Source: Paracoccaceae bacterium (GTDB lineage Bacteria > Pseudomonadota > Alphaproteobacteria > Rhodobacterales > Rhodobacteraceae). From it: DNA of 64,000 nt. The position numbers and the translations under genes were made by a program. The notes beneath the pieces were generated by a model that saw only the letters and a program-made list of their open reading frames with translations, did no database searches and was not told where the DNA came from. The stretch is from positions 84,483 to 148,482 of the forward strand of contig JAFIEO010000022.1 in assembly GCA_020832445.1 (NCBI GenBank), given 5' to 3'. This document shows positions 1-10,334 of this stretch, in pieces. Each line of letters begins with the position of its first letter. The stretch's first letter is position 1.

Positions 1-20
1 AACTTCTTGTAAGTAACGCA

Positions 21-1310
21 TCACCCAATCCTTACCACTTGCCCGCCCTTGGCCTTGCCGCCCATGAAATCCGCCCAATCCGCCATCATGCGCCGCCGCT
101 TCTCAATCATATCGCCACGCCTGTAGCTGGCCTCCACTGCGTTGCTGATACGGTGCGCAAGTGCCACTTCGGCCATGTCGCCCGGATAGCCGGTCATTTC
201 CGCCGCCCAATCCCTGAAAGTGCTGCGCAGGCCATGTGGCACGGCGGGCCGTTTCGACGTTCTATCAATGAAACCCACGCCCCCTTCGGCCTTGTCTGAT
301 TCGTGCATCCGTTTCATGGTGGCCGATAGCGTCATGTCCGACAACTGCCCACCGCGCGCGGCTGGAAACACCAGCGGGTTGCCCTCCAGTTTGGGAAGCG
401 CGCGCAGCATTCCGACCGCGCGGGGCGATAGGGGCACACGGTGTTCACGGTCCATTTTCATGCGCGCGGCTGGAATAATCCAAAGCGCCTTGTCCAAGTC
501 GATCTCACTCCAAAGCGCGCCCCTGACCTCTTGCGACCGTGTAGCGGTCAGGGCGGCAAGCTCCAGCGCCCGCGCGCCAAAGCCTTCGCGGGCTTGTAAG
601 GCGGCATACCAGCGCGGCGCATCTTCCAGCGCCAAGGCGGGGTGGTTGCCCTCGTTTGCCACCTTGGACGGGGGCGGCAACAGTTCTTTCAGATTGCCCG
701 CCCATCGCGCGGGATTGTCGCCTGTCCTGTGGCCTGCGACCGTAGCCCAGCTTAGAACCGCCTCAATCCGACCACGTACACGGCTGGCGGTTTCGGTCTT
801 GTCCATCCAGATAGGTTGCAGCACGCGCAAGATATCTTGTGTCGTGATATCCTGCACCAGCATCGCGCCCAGATCGGGGGTGGCATAGGTGGCAAGGGTG
901 TTTTCCCATTGCTGGCGGTGCTTGGGGTTCTTGAAGGCGTCCAGCTTCGCGGCAAGCGCCTTGTTCACGGCATCGGCAAAAGTCAGGCCACGGCGCTGCG
1001 CAGCAATCAGCGCGGCCTTGGCGGCCTTGCGTTCCTCTATCGGGTCAATGCCGCGTTCTATCTTGTCGCGGGCCTCGCGGGCCTTGTCGCGCGCCTGCGA
1101 AAGTGTCACGGCGGGAAAACCACCTAAGCCAATATCACGGCGCAATGTGCCAACCTTGACGCGCAGAACCCAAGAGCGCCCGTTCTTCGGCGTAACTTGC
1201 AGGTGAAGCCCCGGCACGCCACCGACCGAAAACAGGACATTGCGCTTGCCGCCGGGATGGGTCAGCCGCTTCACGTCGAGCGCGGTCAGTTCTTCGGCAA
1301 TCCTTGGCAT
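21..1310 (-). CDS. Tyrosine-type site-specific recombinase/integrase (P4-like, N-terminal DUF4102 arm-binding domain)
   Basis: 429 aa ORF; N-term 'LTALDVKRLTHPGGKRNVLFSVGGVPGLHLQVTPKNGRSWVLRVKVG' and C-term 'VPHGLRSTFRDWAAEM...ALAHRISNAVEASYRRGDMIEKRRRMMADWADF' typical of P4-type integrases. Confidence 0.95.
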   Translation of the reverse strand: MPRIAEELTALDVKRLTHPGGKRNVLFSVGGVPGLHLQVTPKNGRSWVLRVKVGTLRRDIGLGGFPAVTLSQARDKAREARDKIERGIDPIEERKAAKAALIAAQRRGLTFADAVNKALAAKLDAFKNPKHRQQWENTLATYATPDLGAMLVQDITTQDILRVLQPIWMDKTETASRVRGRIEAVLSWATVAGHRTGDNPARWAGNLKELLPPPSKVANEGNHPALALEDAPRWYAALQAREGFGARALELAALTATRSQEVRGALWSEIDLDKALWIIPAARMKMDREHRVPLSPRAVGMLRALPKLEGNPLVFPAARGGQLSDMTLSATMKRMHESDKAEGGVGFIDRTSKRPAVPHGLRSTFRDWAAEMTGYPGDMAEVALAHRISNAVEASYRRGDMIEKRRRMMADWADFMGGKAKGGQVVRIG

Positions 1311-2028
1311 CTGACATATCCCACATTAAACCCCACATCGAAAATGTAACTGGGTGCATCGGATTGTGCAATACTGCATAGGCTTAATGTGGGGTATGAC
1401 CAATGAATAAAGGCGATTGCGGCCAATCAAGCATCTGATTGCAAACGATAAGAATCGATTCATGGCGGGCTGTCTCTCCGCCATTTATTGCATTAAGTGA
1501 TTGATTTATATAGAAAATTTCCGCTGCGGATTTTCTTACGTGTCATCCAGAGTGCATCCTCGAAAACGCTCTACGAGAGCTATGATGGATATGGTGACCC
1601 CGGACGCTTTGACCCTGTCCGGCTCCATGAGGAGCGCGTTCCACTTAGCCTCCACTTCTCACTTCGCCCGGCATCCCCCCGCTCGTTCGCGGTCGCAGGT
1701 CAGGCTGCTCGCTTACCCTGTGTTCCACCCGAAGTACGCGTCTCAACCAGTTCAGATTGTCGAGGCGCAGACCACCATAGGCCGAGGGTGCAAGGGGGCC
1801 GGACCGCCGACCCAGATGGAAGGCTACAGACGCGATCCTTGCGGAGATCGAGACGCGAATGCCACAAGATGTCTGCCACGGCGGCGGTGATACTTTTCCA
1901 GAAGTGGAGCCGCGAGGATTATTCGGGGATCTAGGTGATTCCGCTGTGAGAGACCGCAGCGACGTGCGGCTTCTTTGGGTTTGGGAAGGTTTGCGTCCAA
2001 TTTTCAACCCGCTGCTTTCGGTGAGGGA

Positions 2029-2149
2029 GTGAGGGAAGTGAGGCAACTTCCCACACATTTTGAAAACTTGTCTAAGTAACTGTTTTATATGTGTATAGCG
2101 TCCTGGGGAATTGTTAAGGAAAGTGCATCACTTTCCTCACTTCCCTCAC
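2029..2149. repeat. Inverted repeat: GTGAGGGAAGTGAGG (2029-2043) and its exact reverse complement CCTCACTTCCCTCAC (2135-2149)
   Basis: Direct reading; 15-bp perfect arms, similarity extends imperfectly outward. Confidence 0.8.
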
Positions 2150-2445
2150 CACTCTCACTGAAGGATAAGATGCTGTGAAGGGATTGTACCTATCTGATAA
2201 TTCTTTGATTTCTTCCCCAAGTCTAATTGATGACGCATGGCTCCGTTAAAGTTGCAACGGATCGCTTTAGCCCGACTAGGAATTAAGGTCGGGGCTGTAG
2301 AACTGAAATTATCCAATCACACCATGGCCTACGACGTTGAGACAGGGGCGGCGGTGGTGTATCGCTTGGGGAACGGGCGGCGGGCTTGCTCGCCAGCCAT
2401 GAGCCGACCGGGCGCATTGCGCGCCCCAAGAAGACGGGACAGGGC

Positions 2446-2811
2446 ATGAGCAAGTATGACGATCTTCCCCGCGAGCAGTTGATCGAACTGCTGAAAAAGC
2501 GGGACCGCACCAAGAAGCTGGGGCTGGTGTGGGAGCGGGATGAGATTGAGGCGGACAACGCCGTGGATGCCAATTTCGTGGCGGCGACACTCATCCCGGA
2601 CCTATCGGACAAGCCCGCGCCGTGGCGGAACATGGTAATCGAGGGCGACAACTATGATGCCCTGCGCTGGCTGCGCATGACGATGGCGGGGCAGATCAAG
2701 TGCATCTACATTGACCCGCCATACAACACCGGGACAAAAGACTGGGTCTATAACGACCACTACGCTAACCCCGAGGATGCCTATTTCCATTCGACATGGC
2801 TGGAGTTCCTG
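2446..2811 (+). pseudogene. 5' fragment of a type III restriction-modification (Mod) DNA methyltransferase, truncated
   Basis: Starts 'MSKYDDLPREQLIELLKKRDRTKKLGLVWERDEIEADNAVDANFVAATLIPDLSDKPAPWRNMVIEGDNYDALRWLRMTMAGQIKCIYIDPPYNTGTKDWVYNDHYANPEDAYFHSTWLEF'; contains DPPY motif; homology lost after about 2811. Confidence 0.85.
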
Positions 2812-3374
2812 TTCTGCCGCCTGACGGCTCATCCTTTGAGTGTTTTACTCTCCGGTAAACCCGGGGCGGTTCAGTCCGCCCGGATCGCTCGCGTCAACTG
2901 GTCCTCATCGGCACCAGTGCCAGCACGGATCACGATGGCGCCGACAACGATTTTGAGATCGGAATTTGTGACAGCGGCCGACGCCTCAGTCGTGCGGTCA
3001 TCAACCACCAGTTCCGCGAAGATTGGCAACGCCGCCACGCTCTCGGGCACCACCAGATTGCCTTTACGCAGCTGCTTTCGCCAATCGTAAATTTGCCAGC
3101 GCGTCGTGCCGTGCTTGCGCGCCAAATCGGCCACCGTCACGCCGGGCATCATGCTCTCTGCCGCGATCCGAGCTCGCTCCGCCTTCGTGCGCCGTCGCCG
3201 ACCACACGGCCCCTCGATTACTTCCAGCCGGGAAACTCCAACGCCCTTCGAGCCGTCCAAATGAACGCCTATTTTGCCGTCTACTTCCAAGATCAAAACC
3301 CTCCGTCACGCGCATGCGCACAGAATGGCTGGATCAAGTCAGAAATGGCAGGAGGGGATCGGCGTCGCGCTTAC
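2812..3374 (-). mobile_element. IS66-family remnant (orfA plus one terminal end; orfB/tnpC missing)
   Basis: TnpA-type ORF plus end sequence GTAAGCGCGACGCC (reverse complement at 3361-3374), which resembles IS66 termini (GTAAGCG...). Confidence 0.7.
2871..3296 (-). CDS. IS66-family accessory transposase protein TnpA (OrfA)
   Basis: 'CGRRRRTKAERARIAAESMMPGVTVADLARKHGTTRWQIYDWRKQLRKG...LKIVVGAIVIRAGTGADEDQLTRAIRA'. Confidence 0.8.
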   Translation of the reverse strand: MILEVDGKIGVHLDGSKGVGVSRLEVIEGPCGRRRRTKAERARIAAESMMPGVTVADLARKHGTTRWQIYDWRKQLRKGNLVVPESVAALPIFAELVVDDRTTEASAAVTNSDLKIVVGAIVIRAGTGADEDQLTRAIRAD

Positions 3375-3611
3375 AGAAAACTTAAAGCTTCCAATGGTGC
3401 AAAATTTACTTGCGTCTTCGCGCGGGGCGCGGCGGGGCTTGCTGTTCATCGCATTCGGAACCGCGCTACAGATCGTTCTGATTGCCGTGATGACATATCT
3501 GTTTGAATTGCGGTTCAGCGCCCGCTGCCGTCCCGCCCCTCATGGACCACTACCCCGCCCCAGCGCGCTGATTGCCGGATGTTCACCGGTTGCTCGGCTT
3601 TCAGACACGCT

Positions 3612-6600
3612 TCAGTCGGGCACAGGCCAGCTTATTGGCGGGATGGCTGTGCCGTATTGACTGCTCAGCCCGCGGCCTATTGCAAGTGTCAGCGCCCCAG
3701 TGACCGGCGTGTCATCTGTCAGGAACAGTCCCGCTGTCAAAGTGGCATCATTCACAACCAGTTCGGTTTGCAATTCCTGCCCTGTGCCATCTGTGACGAC
3801 CAGATGTGTGGCCAGTTGCGCCCTGTCGACCGCAGCGGGCAGATATAGCGTGATCGGGGCGCCGTCGGTGAATGCGCCTGTGTCGGGAAAATCAGGCGCA
3901 GGCCATTCCAGATTTGGGGGGGCAAGTTGCACTTCCCCCTGTGCAAAACGCAGGCCGTCACTGACCGTGACGCGCAATCGGGGTGCAGGTCCGTCGGATA
4001 GCTCGGTAAGGTCCAGTTCAATCTGCGGGGCAGTCTGGTGCAGAAACAATGGCTTCCACGGGGCATTGCCGGTCGGGCTATAGTGGATATCAGCGCCGGT
4101 GACGGGCGCGCCTGTTGCCGCCCATTTCAACATACCCGAGGGGTCTAGGCTAAGGTCCAGGCCCAACGGCCCGTCGATTTGCGGGGCAAGCGCGGCAATC
4201 ACCGTTGTTCCGTCCAGTATTTCGATCTGTGCTGCATCGGGATCAAGCGGCAGGCTGATTGCGAAATCTGCCCAGGTCAGAGGATTGAGAGGGTTGTCCA
4301 GATGCATCAATCGCCGCGTTGCGGGATGTGCCGGCAAGCCGCGTACAGGACGCGGGTCAAAGCGCATTTCAGACAGGATGCGACCGCCATCGTCGCGCAA
4401 CACCGCCCTGAATCGTCCTGCGTCCGATTGCACTGGCGGCGCGTTGCGCAAGCGCACAGGGTTTATCAGCAGCGGGCCGTCATCAGCGGCCATCCAGCCA
4501 CTGATGGCAAGGCTTTGCACCTGCGGGCGGGCAGCATCTGTGGCGGTTGTGCCGGGGCGGGCTTGCGCCCAGCGTGTCGGGCGCGGCAGGCTGGCATCCA
4601 TCAAATCGCGCAGACCGGGCCGCATGCCGTCCCTGATATCATGCTGAACGGTGCGATATTCCGCCATATGCATGGAACTGGCCGCAGATGGCAGCACGCT
4701 GGGCCACATCAGGGATACCAGCGTATTCTCATCCTGCGCATTTCCTTCGGTGGCCGATTTGTTCCAGCCATCCAATCCCGAAGGCGCGATACGATAGGCT
4801 TCAATATTCAGATTGAAATCGCTGGCCGCGCCCACCTGATCGGCATTGCCGGGCAGATGTGGCAAACCAAAGGCATGGGCAAACTCATGCACCAGCCCCA
4901 CGCCCAGCTCGTCCGCCGTGAACCCTGCATTCATGGTCATCATGATAGATCGCGCCTGATAATTGCTAAACGCCCCTTTTACCGTCCAGTGCTCCAAGGG
5001 AGAGAGCGCGCGCCCCAAAGTTGCCTCGCCAAGGAATAAGGGCGGGGTTATGATTGCAAGCATGTCGTCGGGGCCGAGTTCCTGCCCCAGTCGTTCCTGC
5101 ACCCAACGCGCGAATGCACCCAACAAAACAGTGTTGGGCATCGATTCCCATTCAGAATCATCATAGCGCGCGTCCCCGCGCCGGACCGACCGGAAGATTT
5201 CCCATGTGCCGGGGGTGGAAATATCACCACCGCTGCTGTGCTGCTCGCGCAGGTTATGCTCTACTGCGGCCTCGATCCGCTCAAGTTCTCGCATGACCAA
5301 GACCCCCCCATAGGCCGCAATCATTGCCGGATCACGCAACAGGGCTTCAAGGAAATGGACGTAGCTTAAACTGTGGCGAATAAATCTGGTTCTTGTTCCG
5401 CGATGGGGCAGATATTGTGGGACATAGGTGCTGGCCATGTTGACCGAATTCAGCATCAGGACACGCTTGTCATCGGGTATCCCGTCCAGCCAGTCGCCGA
5501 TGCGCAAGACCGCATAGACCACCGACAACTCGCCCGGGTCCAGTTCCCATACGTCATACTCCCGCTCGGCGCTGTATCGGGTTTGCTCCAGCGGTTGGGG
5601 AAAGGGATCGTCCGGTTCGATCCGTAGCCGCAATGTACCGGAATCCGGTCCCGGGCGCCATCCGAACGCGTTGATTGTATGGCGCGCGTGGCGGCGATCG
5701 TCGTGCGAGAAGATGTCGTCATCATCATGTCGCCAGACGCGCAGGGTCCGGCCCCGCGGCGCGCGCCGGAACTGACCGACGATGCGCGGGTGGTGTTCCG
5801 AATACGCCAGTTGCATGGGAAAGCTGTCGGGCTGCATGTGATGGGCCACATCCTCGTGCCGTTCCCATGTGACATAGGCCCGCGTCAGGGTGGGTTTGTC
5901 ACGCGTCAGGAATGCGTTGCGCACCACCTGAAATGTATGCAACTGCACCGGGGATTCATCTTCTGGCGCCTGCACCGACAGGTCCAGCATTGTTACGAAT
6001 GACCAGATGTAATCCTCGTCCAGCATGGCCCCTTCGGGTGTCAGCACGCCAGCGCCACCGCTTTCAATCCGCGCGCGGTAGATCGTGCCGGAATAAAGCG
6101 GTTCTTCTGGCGAAAACCGATAGCCGGAGGCACCATTGCGGTCCCATGTGCCCTCGATCTTCAGTTGGTCACCATCAGGCGCATAGGTATAAAGGCTGAA
6201 GGCACGCGTCAGCGAAGGCAGTGTCACTGGTTCGCTGAATGTGACTGTCAGATCGGGGGTTTCAAAGTTGACATTCTCACGTTCCGGTTCGGGGCGCACA
6301 GACTCCACGCGAAACGGCGGATCGCAGGCAAACGGGTCATCATCCCAACGCTCGCGCGCCACAATGCAGACACGCACATTGGCCCGTCCGTCCGGGCGCG
6401 CGGACAGCTGGTGTGACTGATCGCAGGGCGCAACCGAAACAAAGGGCGGTTCCGTCGCCGACAGGCAACTGACCGCATTCACGCGCACGGTGATCGCCAG
6501 TTCCCCCTCGGCGCGGTCAATGCGGGCAAACCCGTCTTCGTTCAGCAGCATACCGCCATCATGCCCCAACGACCGCACGGACCGCCCCGCACGCGTCAGG

Positions 6601-7016
6601 TAGTTCACCCCATGAGAGGCAAGTGCAGTGGGTGCAGTCATCGGCCGGCCAAGCTGCGAAAAACGCACATAGGATGTTTCCCCCGCAGGCGGGCCGCCAA
6701 GGGTTTTGAACACAATGGGCGCGTCTTCGCCGGGAATGTCCAGCAGCGCTTCTATACTGTTTCCGACAATATGCGCACGCCCCTGCCCTTCCAGACGTTC
6801 GGACCAGCTGCCATCGGATTCAAGCCACCACACAACGGGAATCGGGCCGGACGGGCCGGTTCGTGCGCGTTCCGGTGCGGGCGGGGGCTGTTCAAACACA
6901 AATGTCTCGCGGTCCTGCGCCACGGCGGGATACGCCATGCCAAGCCCCATGAACAGCGCGCCAATCAGCAAAATGGCGGCTGCGAATGCAGTTTTGTCAG
7001 AACGGGGTTCCATCAT
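3612..7016 (-). CDS. Large secreted protein with SbsA-like Ig-type region and metzincin-type zinc motif (putative metalloprotease)
   Basis: 1134 aa; N-terminal hydrophobic signal segment; 'VTFSEPVTLPSLTRAFSLYTY...YSGTIYRARI' Ig-like pattern; 'HEFAHAFGLPH' = HExxHxxGxxH. Confidence 0.75.
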   Translation of the reverse strand: MMEPRSDKTAFAAAILLIGALFMGLGMAYPAVAQDRETFVFEQPPPAPERARTGPSGPIPVVWWLESDGSWSERLEGQGRAHIVGNSIEALLDIPGEDAPIVFKTLGGPPAGETSYVRFSQLGRPMTAPTALASHGVNYLTRAGRSVRSLGHDGGMLLNEDGFARIDRAEGELAITVRVNAVSCLSATEPPFVSVAPCDQSHQLSARPDGRANVRVCIVARERWDDDPFACDPPFRVESVRPEPERENVNFETPDLTVTFSEPVTLPSLTRAFSLYTYAPDGDQLKIEGTWDRNGASGYRFSPEEPLYSGTIYRARIESGGAGVLTPEGAMLDEDYIWSFVTMLDLSVQAPEDESPVQLHTFQVVRNAFLTRDKPTLTRAYVTWERHEDVAHHMQPDSFPMQLAYSEHHPRIVGQFRRAPRGRTLRVWRHDDDDIFSHDDRRHARHTINAFGWRPGPDSGTLRLRIEPDDPFPQPLEQTRYSAEREYDVWELDPGELSVVYAVLRIGDWLDGIPDDKRVLMLNSVNMASTYVPQYLPHRGTRTRFIRHSLSYVHFLEALLRDPAMIAAYGGVLVMRELERIEAAVEHNLREQHSSGGDISTPGTWEIFRSVRRGDARYDDSEWESMPNTVLLGAFARWVQERLGQELGPDDMLAIITPPLFLGEATLGRALSPLEHWTVKGAFSNYQARSIMMTMNAGFTADELGVGLVHEFAHAFGLPHLPGNADQVGAASDFNLNIEAYRIAPSGLDGWNKSATEGNAQDENTLVSLMWPSVLPSAASSMHMAEYRTVQHDIRDGMRPGLRDLMDASLPRPTRWAQARPGTTATDAARPQVQSLAISGWMAADDGPLLINPVRLRNAPPVQSDAGRFRAVLRDDGGRILSEMRFDPRPVRGLPAHPATRRLMHLDNPLNPLTWADFAISLPLDPDAAQIEILDGTTVIAALAPQIDGPLGLDLSLDPSGMLKWAATGAPVTGADIHYSPTGNAPWKPLFLHQTAPQIELDLTELSDGPAPRLRVTVSDGLRFAQGEVQLAPPNLEWPAPDFPDTGAFTDGAPITLYLPAAVDRAQLATHLVVTDGTGQELQTELVVNDATLTAGLFLTDDTPVTGALTLAIGRGLSSQYGTAIPPISWPVPD

Positions 7017-8106
7017 CCATCAACTCGGTTATTGCTGTGGCTTGAAACGACAGGCAATCGCCCTCGACGGATGTAAACCCTTCGACACGGCAAAGCCTGC
7101 CGGACAGCTCCATACGGATTTCATCAAGCGCGTCCCCCGGCGCCAGGTGCCAGATGGTCGCGGTTCCCTCGCCCTCTGCATCGTCGCTGGTATAGAAAAC
7201 GCGTGGCATGCCACCACTGCCTTCGACCACGAACATTACTTCGGCGGGAATTGGTGTCCCCACGGGGACAGGCGTTTTTGTCCAGATGTTTATGGACAAG
7301 ACATCCTCATACAGAAAATTGGCCGATGCGGGTGAATGGCCCTGTATCGACAGGCGTGTGGTGCCGTCATCGGCCTGCGCCCGGCTGGCTGTCCCGTGTG
7401 CCCCGCTGCGGGTAATGGTCAGCCAATCGAAACTGTCTGTGCCGACCATCCCTTCGATACGCCCGAGAACCTCAACCTCAATGGGGCCGCCTGCGGGGCG
7501 CGCCATGTCCGCGCCATCACTTGCGGCTGCAAAGTTCAGCGCGCCCGATTTGCAGATCATACCACCATCACGCCGGACAGGGGTATAGTCCAGATCATCC
7601 AGTTCATGCAGGCAAAACCGGCTGCTGGCGAACTGCCCTGTGACGGTTTGGTGCCCCTCGGACAGGGATAACGCAATCTCGGCGGCGGCGGCGCGGTCAA
7701 GGTCTGCCAGCCACACGGAATTCGGGTCCAATTGATCAACAGGCCAATCCTCGATCAGGATAACTTCGGCCTCGATCAGCATATCGGGGGTGAAATCTTC
7801 CAGCGCCAGATCGCCGTCCCCTTCGAATATCAGGCCGATCATGATCCCTTCAAAACCATCCGCCCCGTCGGATACCGCCAGAAGCTCCAGTTCCAGATCC
7901 GTAATTCCGCCCCCGGCATAACGGTTGATAAAAAAGCCCGGCTCCTGATCTTCAGGGGTGCCAAGGGCCAGATCGACCGCAACACCGTCAATCTGCCCCG
8001 TAATCTGCCCGCTTTGGGCAACAGCGCAGACAGGCATAAGCGCAAGCGTCGAAAACCAGAAGACTGTCGATCTGACAAGCAAGGGAAGACGCATTGAAAT
8101 CCTCAT
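6997..8106 (-). CDS. Hypothetical secreted protein, overlaps and probably cotranscribed with the downstream metzincin-motif gene
   Basis: 369 aa ORF with signal peptide-like N-term 'LLVRSTVFWFSTLALMPVCAVAQS'; 20-bp overlap with next ORF. Confidence 0.7.
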   Translation of the reverse strand: MRISMRLPLLVRSTVFWFSTLALMPVCAVAQSGQITGQIDGVAVDLALGTPEDQEPGFFINRYAGGGITDLELELLAVSDGADGFEGIMIGLIFEGDGDLALEDFTPDMLIEAEVILIEDWPVDQLDPNSVWLADLDRAAAAEIALSLSEGHQTVTGQFASSRFCLHELDDLDYTPVRRDGGMICKSGALNFAAASDGADMARPAGGPIEVEVLGRIEGMVGTDSFDWLTITRSGAHGTASRAQADDGTTRLSIQGHSPASANFLYEDVLSINIWTKTPVPVGTPIPAEVMFVVEGSGGMPRVFYTSDDAEGEGTATIWHLAPGDALDEIRMELSGRLCRVEGFTSVEGDCLSFQATAITELMDDGTPF

Positions 8107-8496
8107 ATCTGCGAAACACGCGTGGCGATGTGAACGGGAATGTCAGCGGTGATCTGCTGGCATCACTTGCTTAGACCCGAAATTCGCAACCGGCCCCGTT
8201 CAAACGAAGGGGGCATTGCAAGATCATATCTGCATTTGCCGATTTTCGTATGAGCAAGCTGGGACCATCAGAAGGGGGGCGCTACAGATTTTTCCAGAAA
8301 GCACAGCGCCTTTTCCGGATTTTGCACCGCGCCTATAGCACCACCGCGACCAATGCGCGCATATAAAGCAGGCATAAATCTGGCGCTTGCCTAATTTTTA
8401 ACCAAACCCGCGCTAAACGGGCTGGATTTGCCCCTGATGGCCTTGCCCCGCTGCCATGTTCATGGGCTGCAAGGGGCAGATCAACAAGTGTCAGAC

Positions 8497-9072
8497 ATGA
8501 AACTTCACATCGTCATTGTAGAACCCGACCAAACCCGCGCGCGGCTGGTGATTGATAGCCTGCAACCGCTGGGCCATCAGGTGACCGTCATTGGCGAGGC
8601 GTCGGGTCTGGCGCGGCGGGTGTGCGACATTGCCCCCGACATTGTGCTGATAGATATGTCCAACCCGTCACGCGACACGCTGGAAGAAATGGCGCTTGCC
8701 TCTGGCCCGATGGAACGGCCGGTTGCGTTTTTCGTTGACCGCACGGACCGCGACCTGACCCAACAGGCCATAGAGGCGGGTGTATCCGCCTATGTCGTCG
8801 ACGGGTTGCAGCCCGAACGCGTGGCATCCGTTATGGATGCAGCCATCGCGCGGTTCCAGATGTTCCGCCGCATGCGCGTCGAGTTGGAGACAACACGCCG
8901 CGCGCTGGAAGAGCGCAAGCTGATTGACCGCGCCAAGGGCATATTGATGAAGGCGCGCGGCCTGACCGAGGAAGACGCCTACGCCTTGTTGCGCAAAACC
9001 GCGATGGATCAGGGTCGCAAAGTGGCCGAAGTTGCCAGCGCCCTTGTCACCGCAGCGGGGCTGTTGTCATGA
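8497..9072 (+). CDS. nasT: ANTAR-domain response regulator, nitrate assimilation antiterminator
   Basis: Receiver-like N-term and ANTAR C-term 'ERKLIDRAKGILMKARGLTEEDAYALLRKTAMDQGRKVAEVA'; ATG chosen at 8497 inside the ORF; adjacent to nasS. Confidence 0.92.
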   Translation: MKLHIVIVEPDQTRARLVIDSLQPLGHQVTVIGEASGLARRVCDIAPDIVLIDMSNPSRDTLEEMALASGPMERPVAFFVDRTDRDLTQQAIEAGVSAYVVDGLQPERVASVMDAAIARFQMFRRMRVELETTRRALEERKLIDRAKGILMKARGLTEEDAYALLRKTAMDQGRKVAEVASALVTAAGLLS

Positions 9073-10238
9073 ACCTGACCACATGCCGTATTGGCTTTGT
9101 TCCGCTATTGGATATGGCGCCGATTGTCGTTGCACATGAAATGGGATTTGCGCAGGCTGAAGGGCTGGGGCTGGATTTGCAGCGCGCGCCATCGTGGTCC
9201 AGCCTGCGCGATATGCTGCTTTGGGGGCAGGTGGATGCCGCGCAGATGCTGGCCCCTGTGCCCGTGGCGATGGCGCTTGGCCTTGGTGGTGCGGTGGCGC
9301 GGCTGGACATCTTGCAGGTGCTGTCCATCAATGGCGATGTGATCGGCGTGTCGCAGATGCTTGCCGACCGGCTGCGCGCGGCGGGCCATGATTTCGCGTT
9401 CACTGATGCGCGACAGGCGGCAACCGATCTCGCAAGGGTGGTTGATGGTCCTTTGCGTATCGGCGTGCCGTTTCCGTTTTCCACCCATGTCGAGTTGGTC
9501 ACCTACTGGCTGCGCAACACCGGGCTGAACTATGAACTGTGCACCATCCCGCCGCCGCGTATGGCAGATGCGCTGGCCGCCGGCGAAGTGGACGCGTTCT
9601 GCGTTGGAGAGCCTTGGGGGTCGGTCGCGGTGGAACTGGGCGCGGGCACATTGCTGTTGCCCAGCCGCGCCATATGGGCCGTGGCCCCCGAAAAGGTTCT
9701 GGCCGCGCGCCATGACTGGGTGTGTGAAAACCCTGCCCTGACAGGGCGGCTGATGCGCGCGATCTGGCGTGCGGCGAAATGGTTAAGCGTGCCTGAAAAC
9801 CGCCTTGTCACCTCGGAAATTCTGGCACAGCCTGAATATGTGAACGCCCCTGTCGAAGTGCTGGACAGGGCCTTGCGCGGTGAAATGGTCATTTCCCCCA
9901 AGGGCGAAATCCGGCGGGTGCCCGACATGATCCGTTTCTTTGACGGTGCGGCAAGCTTTCCATGGCGGTCGCAGGCGGCGTGGTTTGCCGCCCAACTGGC
10001 CGCACGCCACGGGCTTGATACCGCCACATGTGTTGATGAAGCCAAGGCCATATGCCGCACGGATCTGTATCGCCAGAATTTGCGCGCGGCGGGGGCCGAT
10101 CTTCCCGGCGCATCGGAAAAACTGGAAGGCAGTCTGCACCACCCCACGGCGGTCGCATCCGAACGTGGCCAGATGATCCTTGCGCCGGATGCTTTTTTTG
10201 ATGGGCAGATTTTCGACTCCAGCCGGAAATCGCGCTGA
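9069..10238 (+). CDS. nasS: Nitrate-sensing NrtA/CmpA-like binding protein
   Basis: 389 aa, no signal peptide, NrtA-like 'IGFVPLLDMAPIVVAHEMGFAQAEGLGLDLQRAPSWSSLRDMLLWGQVDAAQML'; overlaps nasT stop. Confidence 0.9.
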   Translation: MNLTTCRIGFVPLLDMAPIVVAHEMGFAQAEGLGLDLQRAPSWSSLRDMLLWGQVDAAQMLAPVPVAMALGLGGAVARLDILQVLSINGDVIGVSQMLADRLRAAGHDFAFTDARQAATDLARVVDGPLRIGVPFPFSTHVELVTYWLRNTGLNYELCTIPPPRMADALAAGEVDAFCVGEPWGSVAVELGAGTLLLPSRAIWAVAPEKVLAARHDWVCENPALTGRLMRAIWRAAKWLSVPENRLVTSEILAQPEYVNAPVEVLDRALRGEMVISPKGEIRRVPDMIRFFDGAASFPWRSQAAWFAAQLAARHGLDTATCVDEAKAICRTDLYRQNLRAAGADLPGASEKLEGSLHHPTAVASERGQMILAPDAFFDGQIFDSSRKSR

Positions 10239-10334
10239 TTTTTTCAGCATAACATTGCTGCACTTGCATAATGGCCGTTTTTCTTCGGGTTTTGCGTTGT
10301 TTTCATGCCGCGTGCTTTTATTGATCGACTTAAC

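Noticed and set aside
1497-2058. ORFs 1497-1934 (+), 1501-1890 (+) and 1645-2058 (-)
   Set aside because: Three mutually overlapping frames with no recognisable family; likely noncoding or degraded island DNA
3274-3660. 128-aa ORF between the IS66 remnant and the metzincin-motif gene
   Set aside because: Has one hydrophobic stretch (GLLFIAFGTALQIVLIAVMTYLF) but spans the IS66 end and overlaps the opposite gene; a truncated membrane protein is possible but unsupported
8340-8420. Sigma-54 (-24/-12) promoter upstream of nasT
   Set aside because: GGCATAAATCTGGC has roughly the right spacing but poor match to TGGCAC-N5-TTGC; not enough support
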